DNA of 64,000 nucleotides from Paenibacillus illinoisensis NBRC 15959 (GCF_004000925.1 NZ_BIME01000003.1:434001-498000), one strand, 5' to 3'; positions 36,114 to 45,949 are shown, counted from the stretch's first letter. The notes: generated from the sequence alone by a model not told the origin. Translations and numbers: made by a program.

Positions 36114-39100
36114 TTATTGCTGTGCTGCAGCTTCGATATCTGCATATGCCCAGTGAGACGCGGGTACGTCAGAGAACGATTGTGAACCTGTACCTGCTGC
36201 TGGGGTACGCTTGAACAATACATTTAATACTTTTACTGCTTCAGCCCGGGTCAATTGGCTATCCGGTTTGAACGTACCATCCGTGTATCCAGTCATCAGG
36301 CCAGCAGATTGTACATATGCGATCGCTTCTGCAGCCCAGGAATCTGTGGACACATCCGTAAAGGATGATCTAGCTTCCGTTGCTGCAGTTGCACTGCCCG
36401 ATTGCTGCTGAATCCAACGGTAAGCAATTGTCGCCATCTGTGCACGTGTAATCGAACCTTCTGGTACAAATTGAGTTGCGCTCATGCCATTCATGATACC
36501 TGCGGATTGAGCTTGTGCAATTTCGCTGTTTGCCCAGTGGGTTGCCGTTACGTCGGCAAAGTTACCGAAAATCGTAGTTTTAGATTCACCCGTCAGGTTA
36601 CGCGCTAGCATGGCTGCCATTTGTGCACGAGTCACGACTGCATCTGGACGGAACTCGTCTCCAAAACCTTTGATATACGGTTTATTTGGTGTTTCTGCCG
36701 CTTTCAGTCCATCGACCACAACCAGTGTGAACGTACTAAATTTGCTCACTGTAAATTCGATGCCTTCACTGCCTTCGTTTAGCTGAACCAGCTTGCCTTG
36801 AAGCAATTCTTTGGTACCGTCGCTGTGTTCAATATAGATTGCCAGGTTGTCCAAAGCCTTCTGACGTGCTGCTGCATCTGTCGGCAGACTGTCACGCAGT
36901 GGCAATGTCAGTGTTACTTCACGACTCTGCATATTCGTTTCGATTTCGACTGGACGAGCCAGTACATTGACATTTGCATCAGGCGTAATTTGCTGAATCA
37001 ATTGCTCCTGCTTCGCGCGTTCTTCCACTTGCTTGCGCTCGGATTCCTGCTTCATTGGCACGATGCGGAAGTACAAGTCTTGGTCGAAACCAGCGGTCGA
37101 GGCCGTCGGAATCGAAATGATTGCATTAGCTGTTGAGATCTCCAGCTTAAGTCCGCCTTCATTCAGCTGTTTTACTGCTGCTTTTGGCAGTTCAACGCGA
37201 GTCTCGGATACGGAATCTTTGGCATCCGGAATGACGATGCGTGCTGTATCCATGCCAAGCTGTTTCGCTTTTTCTACGGATTCTTTGGCTGTCGCTTCAG
37301 ACATCGTTACGAGGTCCTTCACCTTACCATTTGGTTCTGTTGTACGTGTAATTGTTGTTTTCACCAAGTTGATCCCGTTGGTACCATTCACATCCACCGT
37401 AAGTGTTTCTTTATTTGTTGCAGGCGTTGATGTTACAGGTGTAGATGAAGATCCACCAGCGCTTCCGCCACTGGTTGGCGGCGTGACAACCGGTGTCTTA
37501 GGTTCAAAAAACTCGTCAAATGCGGATTGAACCTCGGTATAGCTTCCATAACCGTTAGCCGGTTTTTTGTCCAGCATCCATTGTGCGAGTTTTTCGATCT
37601 TAGATTCATCGCTTGATGCATCTGCTAATTTCGAGAAGTTCAATGGGAAATCATCCAATTTTTCATGATCCGATTGTTTGTTGTACTCCTCCACCTCTTG
37701 TTGAATCATCAGAAGTGTAAACAAGGTCTGGCTCATCTCGTCTGCTGTGTTTACATTAAGAGACGGAGAAATGGTCAAGATCATAACCATGCCGAGCACA
37801 GCCTTATCCACTGACAGACCCTCTTCTTTGAAGATGAGGCGAGCCATATAAGCGATCAATTTTTGATCTACAACAGATCCATCTACATACTTTTTGCTAA
37901 GCACTCTGAATTCTTCATACTCTTCGAAGTCTTCAATCGAGATATATTCATTGACTTGAGAAAGCTTCAAATAGAAATTATCCAAATGATTTTGCATCTC
38001 GGCCTGACTCGTTGCCTTATAGGCAAGCACAGCTTCATATGCCAGCTCAACGGTATATCTTACTTGTCCTTCATTTTCATAATCATATTTATCCGGAAGC
38101 AAATCAATCAAAGCTTGAGCTACAGCTAACTGCTCTTCAGGAGTAAGATCATTGAATCCTGCAGGAAGTATTACAAGCTCAGGGCTGTTGCGGATAATAG
38201 ATAGAACCTCATCTACATTTTCTGCATCCACTGCATCGTTTAATTGTTCCATGGGTGATAATGGGCCAAAGAAAGCATTGAACGTTTGTTGAATTGCTTG
38301 GTAGCTTTCGTAACCCTCTACCGGACGTTTATCAATCATCCACTGGGCGAGTTCTTGATAGGTGTTGTGCTCCAATTGGTCAACCTTATTTAGATTAAGT
38401 GGAAAATCCTCCAAATGTCCAAAGTAAGGATCATTGTTAAATTGCGCCGACTCCTTCTGTAGCAATCGAAGGTTTACCAATGCACTGTGCATTTTAAGCT
38501 GGTTACTCAAGTTATTGATCGGGATATAAGTTGATAATTCAGCAGATAACTGATCTTTATATTGATATAAAGGTGTTGAACTGCGCATAAGTTCAAAGGT
38601 AATATTGTACGTCAAAATCTGCTTATCTACTGCCGACAGATTGTTATACTTTTTCCCAACACTATAAATGGTAGAGATGCTGGAATCCATATTTCCACTG
38701 AATACGTCAGGCAGACCTCTCAGCATGTCAAAATACGTTGTAACCCTCTGTTCCACGCTTAGCAAATCACGAGTTTCAAGGAGGTTCCGAGGGTAAACAA
38801 CTAGATCAATCACATATTGCACTTGATCTTTACTTACATATCCTTTGCTGCCGTTCATAAACGTCAGAAACTCAGCCATGGATTCTTTCTCATCCTCGGT
38901 CCAGTTGCCAAAATCCTGAGGAAGAATTACTCCAACTTGAGGATCTTGAACTGCAGTAAGCACACCGGCTACATCTTCATTACTTTTTGCCAAGTTTATT
39001 GCCTCAAGTGGATCTGCTCCTCTATTCTCGGTAAAGGTCAATGTCACGTAAGGACCTACTGGAGTACTTTCAGTTGCTTTCGCACGTACCCATACCGTTT

Positions 39101-40112
39101 GCGCACCATCAAATTGAGGCCGATTAGTAGAACTGTAAACAAACCAATCTACGCCAGCATTCGTGCTATACTCCATTGTACCGTCCGCACCTACAATTGC
39201 ATTGGCTTCATCATCCGCTGTTACTGCTGGTGCAGCCACTGCGAAGAATGCGTCAAAGGCAGCTTGTACTTCTGCTGTGGTATTGTAGCCTTCAACACCG
39301 GGTCTCTTATAAATCATCCAATCTGCCAGTTCCGCCCGTCTCTGCTCATTATTCTGGATGGTAGACATCTTCTCCATGTTGATTGGAAAAGGCTGAACTG
39401 TAGCATTTGGATTCATACCAATCATCCAAGTCATTTGATAGTGTGCATAGAGACTATTCAGTGCAGCATCCATGTCTGATCCAGTGATGGGTCTGTTAAT
39501 TGGAAGATAATCCGACATCAGCACGTTCAGTAATTCAATCTGACCCTTATAATTAATGGGTGTTTGGTGTTGACCTAAAGCAGGTCCAAACATCACAATA
39601 TTTGTGAATATTTCCTTATCAGCACCTCTTAGCATGCTGTAGGCAGCACTCGCCTCAACCATTGGTTGTGCTTGTTCAGAAGGCAGGAAATCTCTGGCCC
39701 GACTAAAATAAAAATTATATATATTATCCAAAAAAAACTGTGCTTCACTTGAATTCATCGTTTTAGGCAATTCTACTAGAAAGCATAAGAAGAAGAAAAT
39801 GTCGTTAGCTTGACTTTGATTCACATAATCTGTCCCAATTGGCAGCAATAGAGTCATTCCTCGTGCCAGTTCCCTCTTTTGTTCTTCATCCAGCCCATCA
39901 TAGAGCATTGTTTTATCATCGATTAGACTGCTGTTCTCTATAAGACTTTGAACTTGTGAAATGGTTTGTTCAATATCCTGATCTGATTTTCTGATTTGAT
40001 TGAGCTGCTCTAATGGGGTAGGATCGGAATCCGCACTTACCCCTCCTACACTAACAACCTGCAAAAACAGAACTGCAACTAATAAACAACTTACTAGCTT
40101 CCTGTAAAACAT
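36114..40112 (-). CDS. SLH-domain surface protein with three large repeats
   Basis: A 1332-residue exported protein. Signal peptide: MFYRKLVSCLLVAVLFLQV, cleaved near VSADS. Three diverged ~250-residue helical repeats follow (about 31-290, 366-614, 615-869), each starting like PLEQLN and ending like LAQWMIDKRPVEGYESYQ with a following AFDAFF. A short beta-rich linker (DGTMEYSTNAGVDWFVYSS) separates repeats 1 and 2. A Gly/Ser/Thr linker, an unassigned beta-rich domain (about 920-1135) and the SLH region (about 1140-1332; FADVTATHWANSEI, DGTFKPDSQLTRAEAVKVL, FSDVPASHWAYADIE) complete it. SLH domains bind pyruvylated wall polymers, so it is anchored to the wall. GGAGG precedes the ATG. Repeat function is unknown. 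Confidence 0.9.
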   Translation of the reverse strand: MFYRKLVSCLLVAVLFLQVVSVGGVSADSDPTPLEQLNQIRKSDQDIEQTISQVQSLIENSSLIDDKTMLYDGLDEEQKRELARGMTLLLPIGTDYVNQSQANDIFFFLCFLVELPKTMNSSEAQFFLDNIYNFYFSRARDFLPSEQAQPMVEASAAYSMLRGADKEIFTNIVMFGPALGQHQTPINYKGQIELLNVLMSDYLPINRPITGSDMDAALNSLYAHYQMTWMIGMNPNATVQPFPINMEKMSTIQNNEQRRAELADWMIYKRPGVEGYNTTAEVQAAFDAFFAVAAPAVTADDEANAIVGADGTMEYSTNAGVDWFVYSSTNRPQFDGAQTVWVRAKATESTPVGPYVTLTFTENRGADPLEAINLAKSNEDVAGVLTAVQDPQVGVILPQDFGNWTEDEKESMAEFLTFMNGSKGYVSKDQVQYVIDLVVYPRNLLETRDLLSVEQRVTTYFDMLRGLPDVFSGNMDSSISTIYSVGKKYNNLSAVDKQILTYNITFELMRSSTPLYQYKDQLSAELSTYIPINNLSNQLKMHSALVNLRLLQKESAQFNNDPYFGHLEDFPLNLNKVDQLEHNTYQELAQWMIDKRPVEGYESYQAIQQTFNAFFGPLSPMEQLNDAVDAENVDEVLSIIRNSPELVILPAGFNDLTPEEQLAVAQALIDLLPDKYDYENEGQVRYTVELAYEAVLAYKATSQAEMQNHLDNFYLKLSQVNEYISIEDFEEYEEFRVLSKKYVDGSVVDQKLIAYMARLIFKEEGLSVDKAVLGMVMILTISPSLNVNTADEMSQTLFTLLMIQQEVEEYNKQSDHEKLDDFPLNFSKLADASSDESKIEKLAQWMLDKKPANGYGSYTEVQSAFDEFFEPKTPVVTPPTSGGSAGGSSSTPVTSTPATNKETLTVDVNGTNGINLVKTTITRTTEPNGKVKDLVTMSEATAKESVEKAKQLGMDTARIVIPDAKDSVSETRVELPKAAVKQLNEGGLKLEISTANAIISIPTASTAGFDQDLYFRIVPMKQESERKQVEERAKQEQLIQQITPDANVNVLARPVEIETNMQSREVTLTLPLRDSLPTDAAARQKALDNLAIYIEHSDGTKELLQGKLVQLNEGSEGIEFTVSKFSTFTLVVVDGLKAAETPNKPYIKGFGDEFRPDAVVTRAQMAAMLARNLTGESKTTIFGNFADVTATHWANSEIAQAQSAGIMNGMSATQFVPEGSITRAQMATIAYRWIQQQSGSATAATEARSSFTDVSTDSWAAEAIAYVQSAGLMTGYTDGTFKPDSQLTRAEAVKVLNVLFKRTPAAGTGSQSFSDVPASHWAYADIEAAAQQ

Positions 40113-40574
40113 AAACCTGTATCCTCCTCTTTTCTATTCCATTCAAATGGCCGCAATTTAGGTCTATTGTAGTACGCAACTCTGAACGGATTCTGAACAA
40201 TCAATCTAAAAATTGGAAAAAGACCCTTCTTGAAGGTAAAAACCAGGTTGAATCTCTACATTTTTCGTCATTATTCATCATTTTTTTTAATTAACAGATA
40301 ATCTCGAAGGCCTACTCCCCTCTATGTCGAGCTATCTAATGAACGTGTATTGAACATCTACAAATTTGTAGTCCAAGGAACCTTAACGAATCAGAGCGGG
40401 AACTGGGACAGGATCATATCATCACTCGCGCAATTGAGGTGAATATGTCATTTGTGTACGCCTTATCAATCATTTATAATTTCGTTCATATGAACAATGT
40501 AGATAGATATGCCAACATTCGAAATAACGGTTGACCTATATTTAAGCCAAATGAATAGAAAGGGGGAAATAGCG
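40113..40574. other. Intergenic region between SLH gene and cdaR
   Basis: This divergent region should carry both promoters. Apart from the GTTCATATGAAC palindrome at 40484-40495 I see no RNA motif or further gene. The open frame in front of the cdaR start (40509-40574) has no ribosome site of its own. Confidence 0.5.
40484..40495. promoter_or_regulatory. Candidate CdaR operator 1
   Basis: GTTCATATGAAC is a 12-bp perfect palindrome, 79 bp upstream of the cdaR start. It shares the pattern GT-(T/G)-CATATG-(A/C)-AC with the palindrome in front of gntP. Confidence 0.5.
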
Positions 40575-41621
40575 TTGCTGCAGCTCACCGAGAGACAGGC
40601 ACAGGAAATCGTCGACAAAATGATGCAGGACATTCCGTATAACATCAACATCATGAATGAACAGGGCATTATTATTGGAAGCGGCCAGAAAGAGCGGGTC
40701 GGAACCGTTCATCAGGGTGCTGTTCGGGCACTGACCACAGGAAGCCGAATTGAGGTATGGCAGGACGGGAAATTAGAGAAAATGGGCACCAATGAACCGA
40801 TTAGGATCAACAACCAGCATGTGGGTGTCATCGGAATCTCCGGTCATCCGGACGAGGTTCGCCCGTTCTGTAACATTGTACGGACAACGGTCGCGCTCCT
40901 CATTGAACAACGCAACCAACTGGAGAGTCTGGCTCATGAAACATCGCGTAAGAAGGCCTTTCTGGAACGCCTATTGAATCATTACGGTTCCTATTCCCTG
41001 AAGATCAGGAAAGAAGCATTGCAATACAACCTGGATCTGCAGCTGCCAACCGTCCTCCTTTACATCAAGGCCAGTGGAAGTACTCCTGAATTCAATGAAA
41101 GTATAGGCAAAGTATTGCTGCAGTTCCCCTCTTTCTCCATGGAGGACGAAGGTGACGCACAGATTATCATGATTCAAAGTGAAACAGATCTTGATTCACT
41201 CCTTGAGCGATTACGTCAAGAACAGCCTCACTGCTTGATTTCGGTCAGCCGAAAAGAACCCAACGTTGCTGTTTGTTATGAGCAGGCGAGATCCGTCATG
41301 AATATTCTGATGGCACTTCAGCCAGCTACCCCTCTCCTCTATTATGATGATGCGCACTTTCTGGTAAGCTTCAGCAAGACTCGCCTGACGTCTCAAGCCA
41401 ACATCATTAGCAGGCTGGAAGACCATGCAGATCTGCTGGAAACCTTGCGCAGCTTCATCCACCATAACGGAAGCATGACCATAACGGCTACCGATCTGAA
41501 CATTCATCGCAATACGCTGCAGTATCGCCTCAAACGCATAGAGACTATTACGGGCAGAGACCCTCACAACTGGTTCGAACTGATCGAACTTACCCATGGA
41601 CTGCTCTCACTCCATCAGTGA
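40575..41621 (+). CDS. cdaR: CdaR/SdaR-type sugar-diacid regulator
   Basis: A 348-residue transcriptional activator. The N-terminal sensor (about 1-130) reads AQEIVDKMMQDIPYNINIMN, GIIIGSGQKERVGTVHQGA, INNQHVGVIGISGHPDEVRPF as in E. coli CdaR. The C-terminal PucR-type helix-turn-helix is LNIHRNTLQYRLKRIETITG. The start is TTG at 40575, after GAAAGGGGG; the aligned start in CdaR agrees, although the frame opens at 40509. It converges on glxK-gntP, the genes that CdaR-type proteins control in response to glycerate, glucarate or galactarate. Confidence 0.9.
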   Translation: MLQLTERQAQEIVDKMMQDIPYNINIMNEQGIIIGSGQKERVGTVHQGAVRALTTGSRIEVWQDGKLEKMGTNEPIRINNQHVGVIGISGHPDEVRPFCNIVRTTVALLIEQRNQLESLAHETSRKKAFLERLLNHYGSYSLKIRKEALQYNLDLQLPTVLLYIKASGSTPEFNESIGKVLLQFPSFSMEDEGDAQIIMIQSETDLDSLLERLRQEQPHCLISVSRKEPNVAVCYEQARSVMNILMALQPATPLLYYDDAHFLVSFSKTRLTSQANIISRLEDHADLLETLRSFIHHNGSMTITATDLNIHRNTLQYRLKRIETITGRDPHNWFELIELTHGLLSLHQ

Positions 41622-41634
41622 CAACAGCCATCAT

Positions 41635-41691
41635 AAAAAAGAGAGACGGGCATGCAGCATCTGCACGCTGGCAGATCCGCAACCCGTCTCC
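41635..41691 (-). terminator. Terminator after glxK
   Basis: An outer 8-bp stem (41643-41650 with 41683-41690) and an inner ATCTGC/GCAGAT stem end in a run of six T on the - strand. It lies between the convergent cdaR and glxK genes. Confidence 0.8.
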
Positions 41692-41735
41692 GTTATAACT
41701 TTGATTGATCATTTCATCCCGATTGATCATCAAGA

Positions 41736-42878
41736 TCACAAACCCAACTTCAGCACTCTTGCAATATTCTCCATGGTACGCTCCACATTCTCCGGCCCTT
41801 CACGAAGCAGCTTACCCAGATCGGCTGCCCCCGGTACAATACCGAATACGGCATCAATACCTTCCGTGTACAGTGTATCGATACCTTCACCAACATACCC
41901 CGCAATGGCGATGACCGGTTTGCCCGCTTCCTTGGCGGCCTGTGCAACACCGTAAGGAGTCTTGCCGAATTTCGTTTGAAAATCGATCCCGCCCTCACCT
42001 GTAAACACTACATCTGCATGATCCAGCTTGCCCTGCAAACCTGTGTACTCGATGACAATCTCAATGCCTTTACGCAGAACGGCCTGGGTAAAAATCAGCA
42101 ATCCTGCACCCAGTCCACCTGCTGCTCCGGCGCCTGGAACATCCCGAATATCTTTGCCCAGCTGCTGTTTCACCACCTCCGCATAATGAGAGAGATTGCC
42201 ATCCAGCAGCTGTACCATTTCCGGTGTAGCCCCCTTCTGCGGCCCAAATACCCTTGAAGCACCATGCTCTCCGCACAACGGATTGGTCACATCACAGGCT
42301 ACAATGAGCTCCACTTCCTGCAAACGCGGGTCCAGACCCGACACATCGATATGGGCCAACTTGTTCAGATCCCCACCGCCACGAGCAAGTGGCAGCCCTT
42401 GGGCATCCAGAAACTTCGCCCCGAGCGCCTCAGCCATGCCTGTGCCGCCATCGTTGGTGGCACTGCCACCAATCCCGATAATGATTTTGCGAATGCCAAG
42501 ATCCAGACATGCCCGAATCAGTTCTCCTGTTCCGTAAGTGGTCGTGCGGAGCGGGTCCCGGCTGTCCGGGGTTACCAGATGAATGCCGCTGGCTGATGCC
42601 ATCTCAATGGCTGCCGTTGTGCCGTCGCCCAGAATGCCATACTGCGCCATGACCGGTTGACCAAGCGGTCCGCTCACCTCTTTCCGGTGAATAGCACCAT
42701 TTGAAGCATCCACCAATGATTGCACGGTCCCCTCTCCGCCGTCTGCCATGGGCACATGGATGTAACTGGCGTTCGGGTAGATTTTACGCAATCCTTTTTC
42801 CATCGCAATACAGACTTCCTTCGCCGTCATACTCTCCTTGAATGAATCCGGTGCCAGTACAAATGTCTTCTCTCCCAT
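41736..42878 (-). CDS. glxK: Glycerate kinase, GlxK/GarK family
   Basis: A 380-residue glycerate 2-kinase (type 1). It phosphorylates D-glycerate, feeding it to glycolysis. Conserved segments: VLAPDSFKESMTAKEVC, PMADGGEGTVQSLV, IGIGGSATNDGGTGMAEALGA, ACDVTNPLCGEHGASRVFGPQKGA and VFTGEGGIDFQT. ATG at 42878 follows GGGGTG; an in-frame GTG at 42887 is also possible but is poorly spaced. It lies 22 nt after gntP, in one operon: transporter plus kinase for glycerate or a related acid. Confidence 0.95.
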   Translation of the reverse strand: MGEKTFVLAPDSFKESMTAKEVCIAMEKGLRKIYPNASYIHVPMADGGEGTVQSLVDASNGAIHRKEVSGPLGQPVMAQYGILGDGTTAAIEMASASGIHLVTPDSRDPLRTTTYGTGELIRACLDLGIRKIIIGIGGSATNDGGTGMAEALGAKFLDAQGLPLARGGGDLNKLAHIDVSGLDPRLQEVELIVACDVTNPLCGEHGASRVFGPQKGATPEMVQLLDGNLSHYAEVVKQQLGKDIRDVPGAGAAGGLGAGLLIFTQAVLRKGIEIVIEYTGLQGKLDHADVVFTGEGGIDFQTKFGKTPYGVAQAAKEAGKPVIAIAGYVGEGIDTLYTEGIDAVFGIVPGAADLGKLLREGPENVERTMENIARVLKLGL

Positions 42879-42900
42879 TCTTCTCACCCCATCCTTGATA

Positions 42901-44196
42901 TTAGAGGATAAATCCGTATAGTAATGTGGCTACAATCGCCATCGTCCCACCTACAATAGCTTCATAAGGAATGACACCCATCCGCTGCCGGATCGTCATT
43001 TTCATGCTGTCTGCCGAAACGTGGAAGTAATTCCCCTGAGGCAGAGAATCAATGACGGTTGCCCCGGTGTGCACCATAACCGCTGCTGCGAGCGGAGCCG
43101 TCCCCATGTTCAGAATCGCGTCGCCAAACGAGCCTGTTGCCAGTATGACACCGGTTGATGTAGAGGCAGTAGCTGCTGCCATCAGAATACCCGCAATCGG
43201 CGCCAGGAAGGTGCCTGAGATGCCGGATGCTTCAATTAAACTAACCACCTGACCTGACAAGTCGGATGCAGAGATCAGACCCGCAATCCCACCTGCGCCG
43301 ATCAGAATAAGCACGGTTGCTGTCATTTTATTCAATCCGGAAGTTGTGTACTTCACAATGTTTCTACCTTGTCCCATCGCCAGCATGCCGATGATGCCGG
43401 CAAGCGGCAGAATATACATCGCATCCACTTTGAACGAGGATAGTACCTCTACCCCTGTTATCGAACCAATCGGGTTAATCATTAACAAAATAATGGCTAC
43501 CAGAGGTGCAACAATCGCTTTTTTCAGCGGCGGGTACTGTGAGGTATCCACTTCACCCTGTTCCGCTTCCTGATCAGTAACCATTACGCCTTTATTTTTG
43601 AGCATTGAAGCGACGATAACGGTTACAATTAATCCGCAGATGGCTGGAATCACACCTGCCAGCATGACATTGCTGAGATCCAGATCGAATCCACGTGCCG
43701 CTGCAATCGTATTGGGATTTGGAGATATAATGTTCCCCGCCTTACCACCGCCAGATAGCGCAAGAATCAAGGCCAGTTTGGAAATACCCATTTTGTTACC
43801 CACAGACAAGGCGATTGGTGCCACTATAAGTACGGCAACGGGGATGAACACCCCAACAGCTGTAATAATCATCGTGGCCAGTGCCAATGCTAGAATTGCC
43901 TTGCTTCCACCAAATTTTCGCACAATCGCCTGAGCTATGGTCTCTGCCGCTCCGGACTCCATCATGACACCTGCCAGAACCCCTGCCGCAAGAACGCGGA
44001 GCACGGTGCCCATGACGCTTTGCGTGCCATTCACCAATATGTTTACGGTCTCTTCCAGGTTTGCTCCACCAATTAAAGCGCCTACAATTGCCCCCAGAAA
44101 TAAAGAATAGACCGGGTTCAGCTTCCTTAAGATCAATATGATGGCAATAGCAAGTCCTGCCAGTGCGCCAATCCAACTAATAGTTAAAGCCTCCAT
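42901..44196 (-). CDS. GntP-family gluconate/glycerate permease
   Basis: A 431-residue membrane transporter with about 12-14 helices. GntP hallmarks are AILILRKLNPVYSLFLGAIVGALIGG in parts, GVFIPVAVLIVAPIALSV, SGGGKAGNIISPNPNTIAAARGF and STSTGVILATGSFGDAIL. It takes up a hydroxy acid; with a glycerate kinase downstream and a CdaR regulator, glycerate is the best guess, gluconate the alternative. ATG at 44196 follows AAGGGGG; the frame runs to 44226 without a second ribosome site. A 16-bp palindrome lies 87 bp upstream, a candidate CdaR site. Confidence 0.93.
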   Translation of the reverse strand: MEALTISWIGALAGLAIAIILILRKLNPVYSLFLGAIVGALIGGANLEETVNILVNGTQSVMGTVLRVLAAGVLAGVMMESGAAETIAQAIVRKFGGSKAILALALATMIITAVGVFIPVAVLIVAPIALSVGNKMGISKLALILALSGGGKAGNIISPNPNTIAAARGFDLDLSNVMLAGVIPAICGLIVTVIVASMLKNKGVMVTDQEAEQGEVDTSQYPPLKKAIVAPLVAIILLMINPIGSITGVEVLSSFKVDAMYILPLAGIIGMLAMGQGRNIVKYTTSGLNKMTATVLILIGAGGIAGLISASDLSGQVVSLIEASGISGTFLAPIAGILMAAATASTSTGVILATGSFGDAILNMGTAPLAAAVMVHTGATVIDSLPQGNYFHVSADSMKMTIRQRMGVIPYEAIVGGTMAIVATLLYGFIL

Positions 44197-44282
44197 TGTG
44201 ATTGCCCCCTTGCTCTTGTTGAACACGCTTTCATTATAGAGGCTGGCGCATCAAATAAATATTGATTAAAGGACGAAATTCA

Positions 44283-44298
44283 TTGTGCATATGCACAA
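44283..44298. promoter_or_regulatory. Candidate CdaR operator 2
   Basis: TTGTGCATATGCACAA is a 16-bp perfect palindrome upstream of gntP-glxK, sharing the CATATG core and flanking GT..AC with the site before cdaR. A stem-loop (11-bp arms ACAGCCTGCT.. / ..AGCAGGCTGT) abuts it at 44297-44335, between the upstream gene end and the operon. Confidence 0.55.
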
Positions 44299-44341
44299 CA
44301 GCCTGCTACCCAATGATCCGAGGCAGCAGGCTGTTCTGCGT

Positions 44342-44884
44342 TTAGGTGACTGGCTTATAGTCGCTTAACTTTCCTTCGTATACCAGCTTCAGGCGATCAC
44401 TTTGACGAAAATCATCAGGGGTCACCAGTGCAGGCAGCTTATTCCACAGCTTAATTCCCGAACGTTGAAGAATCTCAGCCACGAACTGGGAGCAAAAGTA
44501 GGAGTTGCTGAATTCCACTGGCTCCTTCAGGGTAATGCCGATGACTCCCAGCAGATTGTACATGTACTTCTGACGGCTGCGGATGAAAATCTGCAGCACG
44601 CGTTTCATTTTTTCCACCTCGCGGTCCGTAACCTGAAGCTCATAAATGACACATGTTGTATTCGGATATTTGCTATATGTACCCGTCTGAATATCCTCCT
44701 TCACAAAACCGCCATTCAGCGGATTGTTCGGGTGCTTGCGGCCGAAGCTGTACAGCTCGGATAATTCCCGGTTGAAAGAGATCGAGGCATGATTGTATGG
44801 TGCTCTGGTGTAACTCTGAATAACCTTGGTAAACAGTGTCCCTGTATTCGTAAGCAGGATGTAGATTGAACGGTCGGCTGTCAT
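44342..44884 (-). CDS. Permuted papain-like (YiiX/NlpC-P60) cysteine hydrolase
   Basis: A 180-residue protein with the permuted papain fold order: histidine first in APYNHASISF (near residue 35), cysteine later in SNSYFCSQFVAEIL (near residue 135). Between them, NPLNGGFVKEDI and a long helix follow the YiiX/YebB-like pattern. It likely cleaves or transfers an amide or ester bond in lipid or wall components; no signal peptide is seen. AAGGGG leads to ATG at 44884; the TTG at 44905 lacks a site. It is read away from the cdsA-like gene at 44983. Substrate unknown. Confidence 0.78.
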   Translation of the reverse strand: MTADRSIYILLTNTGTLFTKVIQSYTRAPYNHASISFNRELSELYSFGRKHPNNPLNGGFVKEDIQTGTYSKYPNTTCVIYELQVTDREVEKMKRVLQIFIRSRQKYMYNLLGVIGITLKEPVEFSNSYFCSQFVAEILQRSGIKLWNKLPALVTPDDFRQSDRLKLVYEGKLSDYKPVT

Positions 44885-44982
44885 AACGAAATTTCCCCTT
44901 ATCAAGTTGGCACTATTCCTTCATAATAACATAGGTACCCAATTATGGGATCTTACTTCTGGAATAAGCAGGTGATTGGTTC

Positions 44983-45900
44983 GTGAGCAGCTCGCTCTTC
45001 ACATTAACGCTCATTTTTGCAGCATTACTCGTCATACATATCGTGTATAAAATCATTGCCAAGCTTCAGCCGGACAAGGATTATTCGGGCATCGGCAACA
45101 AAATCAAGACCTGGTGGGGCATGCTCGTCATCTTTTGTCTCGCTACGCTCTTCAATCCGATTGTTTCCCTCATCTCATTGATGGTACTTGCGTTTTTCGC
45201 GCTCAAAGAGTATTTCTCCATGATCCGCAGTACCCGAAAGGCTGACCGCCGGCTTTTCCTATGGGCTTATCTCGCCATACCGGTGCAGTTCTATTGGATC
45301 TATATTGGATGGTATGGGATGTTTATCGTCTTTATTCCGCTGTATGTCTTCCTCGTGCTGCCGCTCCCCCGCTTGATTAATAAGGGAACAGTCGGCTTCC
45401 TGCGAAGTGTAAGTTCTACTCAGTGGGGATTGATGCTGATGGTATTCGGACTCAGTCATCTGGCCTACTTTCCGTTTGCAACACCGGAGTATGGGTCGAA
45501 GCTGGTCCTCTTCCTCGTGGTGTTAACGCAACTTAACGATGTGGTCCACTATCTGGTCTCCCTCTATCTGGGGAAACGAAAAGTGGTACCCACAGCTAAT
45601 CCATTTTTGACATGGGAAGGATTCGCCTGTGCATTTGTCATCACAACGGCAGCCTCCTATTTCATCCACCCTTATCTGACTCCGTTCGATTGGCAATTCG
45701 GAATCTTTATCGGTGTATTGATCAGCCTTGCCGGTTTCTTCGGAAGTCTGACGGTGTCTGTACTCAAGCGGGACTTGTTAATTGGGGACGACAACAAATT
45801 CGATGCACTCAAAAAAAGCTATCTGAGCCGGGTCGACAGCCTGACCTATACGTCTCCGGTCATGTTTCATGTCGTTCGTTATTTCTTCGACTTCATGTAG
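44983..45900 (+). CDS. Phosphatidate cytidylyltransferase family (CdsA/YnbB-like)
   Basis: A 305-residue membrane protein with 7-8 helices and the CDP-DAG synthase signature near the C-terminus: SLTVSVLKRDLLIGDDNKF followed by LSRVDSLTYTSPVMFH. This enzyme class makes CDP-diacylglycerol from CTP and phosphatidate for phospholipid synthesis. The signature departs from the strict form (no KD..HGG), as in the YnbB-type paralogues, so it may be an accessory enzyme with another lipid substrate. The start is GTG at 44983 after AGGTGAT. It is read away from the papain-like hydrolase. Confidence 0.85.
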   Translation: MSSSLFTLTLIFAALLVIHIVYKIIAKLQPDKDYSGIGNKIKTWWGMLVIFCLATLFNPIVSLISLMVLAFFALKEYFSMIRSTRKADRRLFLWAYLAIPVQFYWIYIGWYGMFIVFIPLYVFLVLPLPRLINKGTVGFLRSVSSTQWGLMLMVFGLSHLAYFPFATPEYGSKLVLFLVVLTQLNDVVHYLVSLYLGKRKVVPTANPFLTWEGFACAFVITTAASYFIHPYLTPFDWQFGIFIGVLISLAGFFGSLTVSVLKRDLLIGDDNKFDALKKSYLSRVDSLTYTSPVMFHVVRYFFDFM

Positions 45901-45949
45901 ATCAGACAACACTTACCGCAAGATGCATTTTTGGAGATCATGCCAAACG

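Noticed and set aside
38817..39479. A 220-codon frame on the + strand opposite the SLH gene
   Set aside because: It is antisense to a coherent 1332-codon protein with signal peptide and SLH domains, and has no recognisable domain or ribosome site.
44297..44336. 11-bp stem-loop upstream of gntP as a terminator of the gene at 44342
   Set aside because: Neither side has a T run; it is noted with the operator but not called a terminator.
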